Of a stretch of 64,000 nt of DNA, positions 51,028 to 62,191 are shown in pieces (the stretch's first letter is position 1; each line of letters starts with the position of its first letter). Below the pieces are notes generated by a model that saw only the letters and a program-made list of their open reading frames with translations, had not been told where the DNA came from and searched no databases. Source of the stretch: Medakamo hakoo (lineage: Eukaryota; Chlorophyta; Trebouxiophyceae; Coccomyxaceae); the NCBI GenBank assembly GCA_026636295.1, contig CP089457.1, forward strand, positions 372,001 through 436,000, given 5' to 3'. The position numbers and the translations under genes were made by a program.

Positions 51028-53759
51028 TCAGACCAGGCCGGGCCCCGCGCACACACCGCCCGTCGTCTGTTGCTGGATCCTGTTGAAGTCGGCGTTGCCG
51101 GGCGAGGCGTACGGCACGGGCTCAAACGTGACTTCCTGCAGCTTCTTGGCCTCTTTCCAGACCAGCCATTCCGGGCTGAAGTGCTTGCCGGTCGCTTTCT
51201 CGATCGCCGCCGCCTGGAGCGCGGGCGCGTGCACGCCCGTCAGAGAGACCGCAGGGATGGGGCCGATGTACCCGATGTTGCCCGGGCCCGGGTAGTCTAG
51301 CGTCGTCGTGTCGGGCAGCTGCGACCCATTCGCCGCCACGCCCGCCGGGTGTTGGACGGCGTACATCAAGTAGGCGTGCTCGCCGACAAAGTTTGTGTAA
51401 ATGCCGGTGATTTCGGCGTCGTAGGGTGCGACGCCGATGCGGGTCAGGCCGCGTTGCGGGCGCAGCGTGTCGTACGCCCACAGGAAGGTGTTGAAGTGGC
51501 CGCGGTCCGGGTCGACGTCTGGGTGTCGGGGTGGGGAGTTGGGGTGGGACGGGTGCGTGAGCGAGGGATGGGATGGAAAAAAAACTGAGGCAGCACGCGG
51601 GGTGGGTGGTGGTGGTTGGGCAGAGGATGTGGGCGACGCCCTTCCCGCCCGCCCGCCGTCACGCGGCGGGCACGTGGTTGGGTGGTTGGCAGCGCAACAC
51701 AGCGGGCGGGTTGCCCCCCCACCCACCTTCCGTGATGAGCAGCGTCGACGTGCCGGGGATGACGTGCACGTTGTCCGGGCCCGCGATGTTGTCGTCCCGG
51801 CACTCGCCCCGCGAGCTCGTCAGCGACCCGACCTGCTCGCCTGCCAGCACGACACGCATCTTGACCGGCCGGGCATCGGCGCCCAGGTCCAGCTCGAACA
51901 CGACGCCGCACCGGTTGGGGGGCAGGCGCATCTGGTCGGCGGACTCCAAGTCGTACTGGAACGCCGGGTTCTGGGCGGTGCCGGCGGTCGCGCCCGCCGC
52001 GGAGCGGGCGGACGCCGCGTACGCTTTCTTCGTCACCGGGTTGACGGTGACGCCTTCCAGCTGTGTGTGTTTGAAGGGGGAGGGACGGGGTCGAGGAGGG
52101 TGCGCGTGTCAGATGGGGGGGGGCGGGTTTCTTGAGGCAGGGAGGGGACGGGGGGGTTCACGCCCGCTCTCTGCCCGCACTCACCTTTTCAAACTCGTTG
52201 GTCGCGCCCAGGTAGGCCGCCAGGCGCCGCGTCTCGAAGAAGGCGGCGACGTCTTGCATGCCCGGCTTCAGCTTCAGGCACTCCAAGTAGCGCCCGTTGT
52301 CCTTGGTCGTCGGCGTCGGCGGCGGGGGGCCAGCGGCCAGGTAGAGCGTGCTGCCGCTCATGACGGTGACGACGAGCGTGAAGCCCGCCGGGCAGGCCGC
52401 GGCCGTGCCCTGGCCCGTCACATTGGCCGTCTCCCACATGTCGGAGAACTGGACCGTCGGCAGCAGGCTGGCCAGCTTGCCCTGCGTGCCATGGCCCAGG
52501 CGCATCCAGGCCACATCCCACTCCGTGCCCAGGCCCGTCGTCCCGTTGCCGTCCACCTGGTTGGACAGCCGGGCCGCCCACAGCGAGCCGGACGAAAGGT
52601 CGCCCTTCTTGTCGGCGACGAACAGGCCCAGAATGCCCGCGATGCGGTCGTCGGCCAGGAGGAGCGTGCGCTCGTCCATGAACGACGAGACCTCGTGGCT
52701 CAGCCGGCCGAGCGTGAACCATTTCTTGGTCTTGGCGGCGGGCCCGCCCACGGACGCGAGGGCGGGGGTGGGCGACGCTTCGGGCGTCCAGCCGTACTGG
52801 TAGCACGTGTACTGCGTCAGCGGCGGCGTGTAGACCACGGTCGGCGGGGAGTCGGACGTGGGGCCGGGCGTCGTGTCCGCCACGCCTGCCAGCGGCGGCG
52901 AGGACAGGCACGCGCCCGGGCTGTCCTGCGGCGACGGCCACAGGTTTTGGTAGACGGACCATTGCGCGACCTGGCCGACCACGCCAGAGGTGACGGGCCC
53001 GCCCAGCAGGTCGTTGGACCGCTCGCCGTTGGCCAGCTCTGCGGGATACTTGCAGTCCGGCTCGAATTCTTCGGAGCCCAGGTGCGCGTCGCCAAACGGC
53101 GTGACGACGCCGGCACAAGGAAACCAAATGCCGCCGTCCTTGCTAAAGTCGACGTCCTGCGTCTCCACCACCGTCAGGTCGCCCTTTTTGTCGACGTCCA
53201 GGCGGGTCAGATCCATGCCGCCCGGCGCGTTTTCGCGGTGGCTGATCATGTAGTACTTGCCGAGGCGGTGATGGATGGTCGGGATGTCGGGGTTGGGCGC
53301 GTACGCGATGGACGCTTTTAGGCCGCGGGCGGCGCACGCGGGCTTGACCGTCGCGCCGTTGGACGGCAGCGCAGCCGGGTTGAGCTCGGAGAACGGGAAG
53401 TAGACGTAGCCGCCCCCGCTGCCGTCGATGGTGCGCATGACGCCAAAGTACTCGCCGTTGACTTCCTGACCCATCGTGATGAGTTTTTTGGTGGTCGTAG
53501 GCGTGCACATGCGCACGCCGCCGTCTTTTTGCACGACCGTCCGCGGGTCGGGCAGCGCGGGAAGACTCTTCTTGTCCCCGAGCAACGCGTCCTTGGCCGC
53601 ATCCAGTTTGGCCAGCGGCTTGTCCAGGAGCTTGGCTTGGACCGAGTCTTTGACCTTGTCGCCCAGGTCTAAATGGGCGAGTTTGGCCAGGCCGTCTTTG
53701 GGGTCGGCCGCGGCCACGGTCGACGCGGCCGCGAGCAGGAATATCAGCGTCGGGCGCAT
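51028..53759 (-). CDS. Secreted PhoX-type (DUF839) alkaline phosphatase
   Basis: Three exons (52185..53759, 51727..52060, 51028..51518) give 799 residues. A signal peptide (RPTLIFLLAAASTVAAA) starts the protein. Recognisable stretches include GAHLGSEE-like GDAHLGSEEFEPDC, LGRLSHEVSSFMDERT with acidic metal ligands, DGNGTTGLGTEWDVAWM, LEGVTVNPVTKKAYAA and GPDNVHVIPGTSTLLITEGG. These belong to the PhoX/DUF839 family of calcium/iron-dependent phosphatases used by algae and bacteria to gain phosphate from organic esters. An N-terminal Lys/Asp/Leu-rich helix region (residues 20-60) is not part of the bacterial enzyme. Location is periplasmic or secreted. Confidence 0.82.
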
Positions 53760-54114
53760 GCCGTTCTGGTTTTCCAAGGTTTGAGGGAGTGGAGCGGCAT
53801 GTGGGTCGGTGATTTTTAGGGTACGCCGCCCACGCACGAGCTGGCGGGTATGAGTTAATGGCGGATGCGGGGGAAGAACCGGACGGAGGTGGCGACGGAC
53901 GTCCGCCCGCGCGGGAAAAAAGAACCAATGCGGTGTTAACCATAGCCCGGTCACGTGGGCGTGCGCGCGCGCGCTTTTACCTTTTACCCGCGCTGCCAGC
54001 TCATTCCTCCCCCGGACACATGTTCGGTACTACCAACACACCTGTACCCACGCAACTGGGTTGCCTTGGAAAGAAGAAGAGAGGGAAGGAGGAGGCAGGA
54101 GACTTTTTCCTTTG
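53760..54114. promoter_or_regulatory. Upstream region of the PhoX-like gene
   Basis: These 355 bp lie between the PhoX-like start and the WD40 stop, both on the minus strand. They should contain the PhoX promoter and the WD40 3' UTR. The part around 53820-53950 has less biased composition. I see no named motif. Confidence 0.45.
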
Positions 54115-55457
54115 TCAAACAGAAGAGACGCGCGGCGGCCCCGCAGCGACTAAACCATGCAGTGAGGCATGGGGAGGCGGGAGGGGGCCAGGCCACACCG
54201 CCGCTCCCCCAACCTGCACCACCCCCACCCCGCCGTGCCCGCCCACGACCACGCCGCCACCGCACGGCGTCAGCGTAGCCGCGACCAGCGGGCCCAGGCC
54301 CGGGTCGGCGGTCGCGGCGCAGGCCACCGGCCCACCCCGCACGTCCCAGGCCCGGACCACGCCGTCGCCGCCCGCGCTGATGAGGGCGAACGGCGACGAC
54401 GGGGGGCCGGCGGCCACCAGGGCGACCACGGGCCCGCCGTGCAGCTCCGCGCTCGCCACGCCCCTCTTCCGCCCGTCCCGCCCGTCCCAGACCGTGAGCC
54501 GGCCGGCAGTGTCGCCCGCCGCAAAGAGGCAAGGCGAAGCCCCGCCGCCCAAAAAACGGACCGCGCGCACGCCCGGCGGGTGGGCGCAGCTGCCGCCGTC
54601 CTGGCCTCCTCCCACCCGCACCACGCAGGCCGCTCCACCCGCTTCAATGTCCCATAGAATGGCGCGGCCGTCGTCGCCGCCCGTCAGGGCGTGGGCCGGC
54701 GCTCCACCACACACACAGCACGCGCAGCGCGCGCCACTCTGCTCCAGGTCGACGGCCCTCACCCAGTCCGTGTGGTGCCCCGCCAGCGTGCGGGTGGGCG
54801 GCAGGGGTCGTGAGGCTGCGCTCCGTACGTGCGTGGCTGGGACGCCGTCCGCGGGCAATGCCCACACGCGCGACGTCTTGTCCGCCGAGCCGGAAAGGAG
54901 GAGGCCGGCGGTGGAGTGTCCGCGCCCATCACCCCCAGGCCCGGCCGCCAGGGCCGTGACCGCGCCCTGGTGGCCGGACAGGACCGTGCCGCCGTCGGCA
55001 TCACTGGTGTTGACGGATGAGGGCAGGGCGTGAGGGGGGTGGCGTCCCGCGCGCCAGCACGGCTGTCCCCCGTCCGTTCCCCTCCCCCCCCCCCCCCCCC
55101 CCCATGCCCCCAACCCCCAACGCACGCGGCCGTGCCCGGCCACAGCCGCACGGTCCGGTCCGCGCCACCGGACGCGACGACGCCACCCGGACCCGTCACC
55201 ACCGCGTGCACAGGTCCGACGTGCCCCGTGAGCGTGGCGGGCGTGGCAGGAGGTGGGCGCCGGCGCCGGCAGGGCAGCGGTGGTTGAGCCGCCGTGCGGC
55301 CGTGCGGCCAGGCCTGGATGGCCCCGCCGGCCGTGCCGACCAGCAGGCGGCTGCTTGGGCAGGGCGAATCAGAGGCACAAGGCAGCGCCCGCCCTGCGGA
55401 CGAGCCGGCTGACCGGTAGGCCAGGGCCGTGACGGGCGCGTGGGCGGCCGGCATCAT
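54115..55457 (-). CDS. WD40-repeat protein
   Basis: Exons 55126..55457 and 54115..55003 give 406 residues from the ATG pair at 55457/55454. About six WD repeats are visible, ending GTAGGAIQAWP, SGGADRTVRLWP, SGSADKTSRVWAL, TGGDDGRAILWDI, AGDTAGRLTVWD and SAGGDGVVRAWDV, each preceded by GH-type turns (LTGHVGPVHAV, LSGHQGAVTAL, LAGHHTDWVRAV). It is a beta-propeller scaffold; the partner is unknown. The frame is open upstream to another ATG at 55589 and reads a possible extra strand (GGTLRSWGLAA), so the N-terminus may be longer and would then overlap the neighbouring divergent gene. Confidence 0.78.
55084..55103. repeat. 20-nt poly(C)/poly(G) tract in WD40 intron
   Basis: Twenty consecutive C on the plus strand (G on the transcribed minus-strand product) lie within the only intron of the WD40 gene, about 23 bp after its donor. 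Such G-runs can form quadruplexes in the pre-mRNA and are prone to length variation and sequencing error. Confidence 0.9.
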
Positions 55458-55587
55458 TGTTTTTTCGGTGGTTTGAGGGGAGGAGGGGGGAGGTCGAGGG
55501 GCGCGCGCGGCCAGACCCCAGCTGCGCAGCGTGCCGCCCTCGCCGCGAAGGGGCACCCTCCCATCCCCCTCCTCCATCCGCGCGCCC

Positions 55588-57426
55588 ATGGCCTCCAAAT
55601 CCGCCGTCGCAGCCGTCCTGCGCGCCAGCGCAACGGCAGACAAGCCGTCAGCGCCACCCGCACCAACCTTGTCGGCGGGCGAGGCGGCCGTGCCGTCAAC
55701 ACCTGCCGACGCGCCGCCCCCGCCGCCACCACCGCCGCCTGAAACAACCGGCCTCTCCACCGCGGCCACCATCGCCCGCTTCTACGCCCGGGCCCTCGCT
55801 CCGACCGCCTTGCTCGTCCTGTGGATGTTCACCATGTATGCTGGGCTGGCGTACCTGGTCCCGCACGTCCTGTGCGAGGGCACGGTCTCGTCCCTGCCGG
55901 TGAGTGATGGGATGGGAGAGAGGGGTGGAGGTTGGATGGTGATGATGGGGATGGAGGGCTGGGGCGGGCCGTCCGCCGTCCGCCCCCGTTTGACCGGGAC
56001 AAAGACTGGTCCGCCCAGCCGCTGTTGGTCGATGCGTCAGACGGCAGAGAGTCAGGCGTTTTTTTGCGACGCCGCCCCGCACCACCGCCCAAAAAAAAAG
56101 GCCACCTCACACGGCACCACCCCTCCCCCAGTCGGCCGGCTTTAAAACGTGCGCCAAGCCCACGCGCGCCGCCTACCCCACCCTCCCACCACCCGCCAAA
56201 GCCTTCCTCACCGCCTTTTGGGCCTTCATGACGGCCTGGCTGGTCGTGTACGAAGGCCTGATCGGCCGCGTCATGTTTGGCCGCGGCTTCACGCGCGCGC
56301 ACACGGCGGGCGTCACCACCTGCGCCGTCGCCCTGGCCGCCGCCGTGTCCGCCGCGCCCGCCCTGGGCAAAGGCCTGGACGAGTCCTCCTACATGATCGC
56401 GCCCACGCCCGTCGGCTTGGTGGCGACCCTGATCGTCGGCCACGCCCTCACACGGCACACGGGCGACCCGCTCGACCTGCTGCGCTGGCTGGGCATAATG
56501 GCCGCCACGGCCGTCGCCAACCTCATCTACATGATCTACATCCCCGAAATCGTGACGCGCCGGTCGCTGGACAAGCCCTGGCACCTGCTGGCCGCCCGCA
56601 TGGGCGCCCACCCCTTCATCTGGGCCGCCATCACGGAGCTGTTCATGCACACGGGCCGGTACGTCGGGCGGGCGCCCCCCCTGATGCACGCGACGATGTT
56701 TGTGTGGCCGGCCATGTACGCCGCCATTTTTGGGCGGTTCCTCCTCCTGCAGCTCGACACGGCCGGGTCGGTGTCCGCGCTCAACGTCATCCTGGCGCTG
56801 GTCGGCATTGCGGGCCGGCTGGGCGGGCGGGCCGTCTCCCTGCCCATGAAGCTCCAGTACGGGGGACGCACGGCGGAAGCGTACGAAGCGTCCGCCGACG
56901 CCCGCCAGCTGCGCGTCACACGCTGGATCGTGGACATCATGGCTGAGCATGCGGGCATTCTGTGTTCGGCCGCCATTTACACGTTTGGCGCGGTGTCGCG
57001 TGAGTTTTTGCGGGAGGGGGGGGGGGGGTACCTTCCCAGCGCGCCCTCCCTCTTCTCCTCCTCTCACGCCCCGTCCACCACCACCCCTCAACAGCCGACG
57101 GCCTGGCCCCCTACCCCGCCCGCGCCGTGTGGACGACCGCCCTGTGGCAAGCTTTAACGGTCCTCGCCGCCGACGCCGCGAGTCTGGCCATCGACTGGGC
57201 CTTCCACGGCGCCGACCCGCGCGCGCACTGGCCGTCTAAAAAACGCACGGGCGGCGGCCTGGGGCGGTACCTGGCGGTCATGGCTGTCTTGGTGACGGTG
57301 GGGGGAGCCCGCATTTGCATGGAGCTCATCATGCTGTTCTGCCCGACGACGCAGCCGGCGGGCAAAGGAGCGGGCAGCGTGCTGTTGAGTTACTGCAACA
57401 AGCCGAGCTTGTTTGACAAAATGTGA
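55588..57426 (+). CDS. Multi-pass membrane protein of unknown function
   Basis: Three exons (55588..55899, 56132..56999, 57095..57426) give 503 residues with consistent phases. The first 65 residues are low-complexity (Ala/Pro). About nine to eleven hydrophobic spans follow, for example LVLWMFTMYAGLAYLV, TAFWAFMTAWLVVYEGLIG, MAATAVANLIYMIYIPEI, MFVWPAMYAAIFGRFLLL, ALNVILALVGIAGRLGG and YLAVMAVLVTVGGARICMEL. Conserved-looking polar motifs are AITELFMHTGRYVG, SLPMKLQYGG and RWIVDIMAEHAG. No transporter or acyltransferase signature was recognised. The C-terminus ends NKPSLFDKM. Its ATG is next to that of the divergent WD40 gene. Confidence 0.75.
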
Positions 57427-57715
57427 GAGAGCGGGGAGACGGGAGGAGGGGGGAGGAGGTTTTGTGATGTTGTTGTTTCATTGTTTTGCCGTCTAAAGCC
57501 GCCGTGGAATCTCACAGAATGGAAAGAAAGGACGGGGGGCGCGGGGCGGTGGGGTGGGGAGAAAGCGGGTGGAGGGCGCGCATGGACGGGAGAGGTCGGT
57601 ATTTCTTTTCCTGCGTCCTCTCTTCCCTGACGCCCGCCGCGCCACGCCCGCCACGCCGCGCCACGACACATGAAACAAATGCACTTTCATCACTGAGCTA
57701 CAGAAAATAAAAATC

Positions 57716-60672
57716 TCACGCCTCCGTCACCACCGTGTCCGCGGCCTCCGCCACCCCGCCCACCCCACCGCCGGCCAACCAGCCCTCCAGCCCGCCCGCA
57801 GCCCACGCGTCGCCCGCCCTGCCCACGGCCGCCGCCACGTCCGCGGGCGATGGCAGGCCCGGTACCGGGCTCTTTCGGCTCGGGTCCGTCTCCCCCCACG
57901 CGCGCAAGCTCAAAGAATTGGCCATGACGGCGAGCGAGGAGGCGCCCATGAGCGCGCCGCTCGCCGCGGGCGTGAGCGCCCAGCCGAGGCGGGTGGGGAG
58001 CGCGGCGCCGGCGGCCAAGGGAATGACGATCGTGTTGTAGGCGAGCGCCCACCCCAGGTTTTGGTGGACTTTGCGCAGGGTGGCCCGGGCCAAGTGGAGC
58101 GCGTCCGGGAGGGATGGCAGCCTGTCGCCGAGCAAAACCAGCGCGGCCGCGTCGGTGGCCGCGCCCGACCCGCCGCCCATTGCCACGCCCACGTCCGCGC
58201 CTGCCAGCGCGGCCGCGTCGTTGACGCCGTCGCCCACCATGCCGACGGCGTGGCCCGACGCTTGTAAACGCGCGATGATGGAGGCTTTGCCGCGCGGCTT
58301 CACGCCCGCGGCGGTGGAGGACGGCGGGATGCCGACAGCCGCCGCGACGGCCGCGACCGCGCCCGGCGCGTCGCCAGACACCAACAGCGGCGTCACGCCC
58401 GCCGCGCGCAGGGCCGCCACTGTCGCGGCCGCGTCCGCGCGGAGCTCGTCTTCAATGGCGGCGGCGCCTGCTAGGACGCCGTCGACGGAAATGTAGGCCA
58501 GGGCGCGCGCAGACGTCGCATGCGCGTCCCCGTCTCCCAGCGGCGGCGGGTGGGCGTGGCCGTGGCCGGCCCTCAACCCCCTCGCCACCCACGCCCAGTT
58601 CCCGACACGGACGGCCCGCCCGCCCACGGTGCCCGCCACGCCCGACCCGGCTTCCTGCACAATGGACTCCGGGTCGGCGGCCAGGCGGGACTGAGGTGGC
58701 GACGACGCGTCCGCGGCGGCGACGAGGGCGCGGGCGACGGGGTGGGCGGAATGGCGCTCGACCGCGGCCGCGAGCGCGAGCGGCGGCGCCGCCCTTGCGC
58801 CCGCCTTTTTGCCCTGCTTCCCACCCGGCGCGGCGGCGGGCAAGAATGCTGTCACCGTCGGCACGCCGCGCGTCAGCGTGCCCGTCTTGTCAAGCACGAT
58901 GGTGTCCAAGCCAGCCGCCGCCTCCAAGACGTCGCCGCCGCGGAGGAGCAAGCCACGGCGCGCGCCCGCGCCCGCGCCGACCAGGACGGCCGTCGGCGCG
59001 GCCAGGCCCACCGCGCACGGGCAGGCCACCACCAGGACGTTGCACGCCATTTGCAGACCCAGCAGTGCAGCGGCAGCGGCTGTGCCGGCTGGGCGCGCGC
59101 CACCGGACGCGCCGGCCCGGGCGAGGGCGGCGGCGAGGTTGGGCGGCGCGACGCGCGCGACCGCGCCCGGGCACAGCCGCGGCCCGGCCAGGCCCCAAAA
59201 CGCGGCCGTCGCGCCGGCCAGGCCCAGCACGCCCGCCGCGAACCGGCCCGCCACCGCGTCCGCCGCGCGTTGAATGCGTGGGGCCCGGGCCTGGGCGGCT
59301 TCGACTGCCGCCACCACGTCTGCGATGGTGGTGGCCGCGCCCACGCGCGACGCCACGACCAGCAGCGAGCCCTCGCAGTTGAGCGTGCCGGCCGAGACGG
59401 TGCTCCCGGGCGTTTTGGTGAGCGGCAGGGGCTCGCCCGCCAGGGCCGCCTCATCCACGGCCGACCGCCCCGCCAGGACCGTGCCGTCGACGGGGATGAG
59501 GTCGCCCGGCAGGACGGCCAGGACGTCGCCCGGCGCGACCGCGTCGGCGGGGACGGCCCGCCAGCCGCCCTCCGCCAGGGCGGCGGCGGCGGCGGCGGCG
59601 GCAGGCGTGGTTGAACAAGGAGCGCCGCGCCTCTCCATCCTCCGCTTCCGCCGGGCGAGGGCCAGGCGGACCAGGCCGCCCGCCCGCAGCGACGTCAGGA
59701 GGTCAGCCCTGCGGGACGGACTTTTTTGGTCAGCTGCCGCCGCCGTCGCCGTCGCCGCGCTCGTGCTCAAACCCGCCGCGGCGGGGCCCACCACCAGGCG
59801 GGCCGTCGACGGCAAGAGCTCGTACAGGGCCGCAGAGTCGGCAGACGCCCTCAGCTTGGCCCGGGCTTCCAAAGCTCGTCCAGCCAGCACGGCGCCCAAC
59901 AGCATCGCTGGCTCTTCAAAATACGTCGGCCACCCCTTCAGGGCCGGCAACAGCGCCGCGGCCGTGGACACGGCGTACGTCGCGGTCGCGCCGAGGCCGA
60001 CCAACGCATTCATGTCCGGGCGGCCGTGCAGGACCGCGGCGCCGCCGGCCAACAAGACGTGGCGCCCGGGGCCCAGGAGCGCGACGCCACTCAAAAGCGC
60101 CATGAGCCTCGGGTCGGAGATGCGCCGAAAGGCTTGGGGTGCGCCTGGAATGCAGCAGGCGACGTGGCCGACGGCGCACACGCCGCCCAGGATGGAGGCG
60201 AGCGCCAGGTCGGCGGTCGTTTTTCGCAAGGCCGACTCTTTGGCCGCGCGCTTTGCTTTCGCCGCGCGGGCCGCGGCGGTCAGAGAGGGGCCGCCGCCGC
60301 CGCCGCCGCCGCCGCACTCGTTGTCCGCGTCCCGGACGACAGACGGGAAGCCTCGTGCGCCCAGGACGCCCGCCAGGTAGGCGCCGACGGACGCCAGGTG
60401 CGCCGCGACGGCGGGCGGGCCAGCCGAGGAGACGGACGGCGGCACGCCCACCCGCACCGCGGCCGCCTCTGTCGCTGCGTTCACCGTCGCCCCACGCACG
60501 CCCGCTGCGTCCCTCTCAGCCTCCAACAAGCGAGTGACAGTGGCAGCGCACCCGCCGCAGTGCATGCCGCCCACGTCCAGGACGACCACGTCCGTGGGCG
60601 CGGCTTCGTCGTCGGCCGCGCCGTGCGCCGCGGGTGGGGGCGGGGTCGATGGAGGCTGGGAGGGGGCGCCGT

Positions 60673-60708
<36 letters not shown>

Positions 60709-61126
60709 GGCCTCCGCCGCCTCCACCGCCTTGGCCGGGGCCACTGAGTCCACCAACACCACCACCACCACCAGGCTGCCAGAGGGCGAGCGTGGCTGCG
60801 CACGCGGCGGCCGTCGCGGCCGCGACCGCGAGCGCGGCTGGAGGTGGGGCGGACGCGGGGAGGCGGAGTGCCGGAAAGGGCCGTCGTGCGCCGGCATTTC
60901 CATCACCGCCGCCCTCGCACACGCAAACTAGGCATGCGGACGGATGACGAGGGACGTGGACTACAGCCAGCGATGGAGTGAGGCGGGCGCGGAGGCGCGG
61001 GCGGGCCGGCCGGGGCGGGAGTGTGTCCGCCACCGGCGCAATGGCTAGCGCCGCCTGCGGGGGCAGCCCTCGCCTTGGCAACGCCGGGCCGCCGGCCATG
61101 GTGGGGCGCGCTGATGCGGCGCGCAT
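57716..61126 (-). CDS. PAA1: Plastid copper-transporting P1B ATPase (PAA1/HMA6 type)
   Basis: A single open frame of 1136 residues from the ATG at 61126; 61099 is an alternative. An N-terminal transit-like region and a Gly-rich linker precede one heavy-metal domain (VVVLDVGGMHCGGCAATV, near 185). Core motifs follow in order: FEEPAMLLGAVLAGRALEAR, the actuator TGE variant AALAGEPLPLTKTPG (AGEP here), the metal-channel VVACPCAVGLAAPTAVLVG near 702, DKTGTLTRGVPTV near 745, the SAHPVARAL HP motif, and MVGDGVNDAAALAGADVGVAM near 962. The Gly-rich segment before the metal domain and the ending GALMGASSLAVMANSLSLR match plant PAA1, which imports copper across the chloroplast envelope. A short intron near 60900-61000 is possible but not required. 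Confidence 0.9.
60674..60709. repeat. GCC trinucleotide tract encoding polyglycine in PAA1
   Basis: A (CCG/GCC) run on the plus strand encodes the polyglycine linker before the copper-binding domain; a length-variable site is likely. Confidence 0.9.
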
Positions 61127-61381
61127 CAGGGCTTGCCTTCCGCGCAGGTCCCGGCGGATGGGAAAGCCGGGACCTTGGGAGTTGGGCGGAGTGTTCCGAA
61201 GTGTGGAGGCGCTCTCTCGTCGCCCAAAGGGTCGGGCCGACACAACAGTTTTTGCGGCCTCGACAGCCGGGAGGGAGAGAAAGCACGCGCGCCGGCGACG
61301 CTACCCCACCCATTCCTGCCCTCAATTCCTTGCGCTCTGCGTAGCTCACTGCCCACCTCTGCCTAGTCTTTCATTGCGGAA

Positions 61382-62060
61382 ATGGCGCTCCGGTCGCCCG
61401 CCCTGTCCGTGCGCGGCGCACGAACGTGCGGCGGAGTGAGCGCATCGGCGCCGCGGCGAGTCGGCGCTGTCCCGCCGCGCCGCCTCGTCATGCTGCGCGC
61501 TGCGGGCGGGGATGATGTGAGTGCGCTGTGGACGCGGACGTCCGTGGCTGTGCGCGCATTGTGCGGCGACACGTCGTCTCGCCCCCAACCTTTGCCCGCG
61601 CCGCCACCTCACCCCTCACCCCCTCCATCCATCCACCTCCATTCACACACTCCAACCACACCAGCCACCCCCTCCCACCCCGGGCACCCCGGACGACGAC
61701 CTGTGGATCGAGCGCGAACTGCGGCGCCGGGCTAAAAAGAGGGCGGCGGCGGACGAGGGGGCCGGGCCGAAAGTGATTGCGCCCGCCGTGGCAAAGGCGC
61801 AACAAACCGCCGCGGGCGGTGGGAGCACGATGGACGCCATCGAAGTCGGGTACCGCCGGTTCTTGGCGCTCTTCTTCACGCTCATCCTGCTGGAAGGCCT
61901 GGCCCTGGGCGGGTCCGGCTTCTTGCCGGACGAGGCGGACGCCTGGATTGCCGGCGTTCTGTACCCGACGTTCTCGCCGACCGTCGGCCTTTTCTTGCTG
62001 GCTTCCTCAATCTACGGCGTGTGGAAGAGCAAGCAGGGCGATGGTGGGGGGCTGTCATGA
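61382..62060 (+). CDS. LPA2-like photosystem II assembly protein, plastid
   Basis: Exons 61382..61516 and 61665..62060 give 176 residues. The N-terminus (MALRSPALSVRGARTCGGVS) is a green-algal transit peptide. The mature part has a charged segment (DDDLWIERELRRRAKKRAAA) and two membrane spans: RRFLALFFTLILLEGLALGG and FSPTVGLFLLASSIYGVWK, joined by SGFLPDEADAWIAGVLYPT. The GSGFLPDE loop and the YPTFSPTVxLF start of the second span recall LOW PSII ACCUMULATION 2, a thylakoid protein that helps CP43 assembly. The match is from memory of short motifs, so moderate. The gene is divergent from PAA1, 255 bp between starts. Confidence 0.6.
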
Positions 62061-62191
62061 GTGAGGGCGGGTGTAAAAGGCGTGGCGTCCGTCCATTTTC
62101 CATGTGCCCCTGGCGGAGGGAGATGGGGGGACAGTGGAGCGAGCGCGCACGCACACTCCAGCGTTCTGCGCAGAGCATTCCTCTCGCTCGA

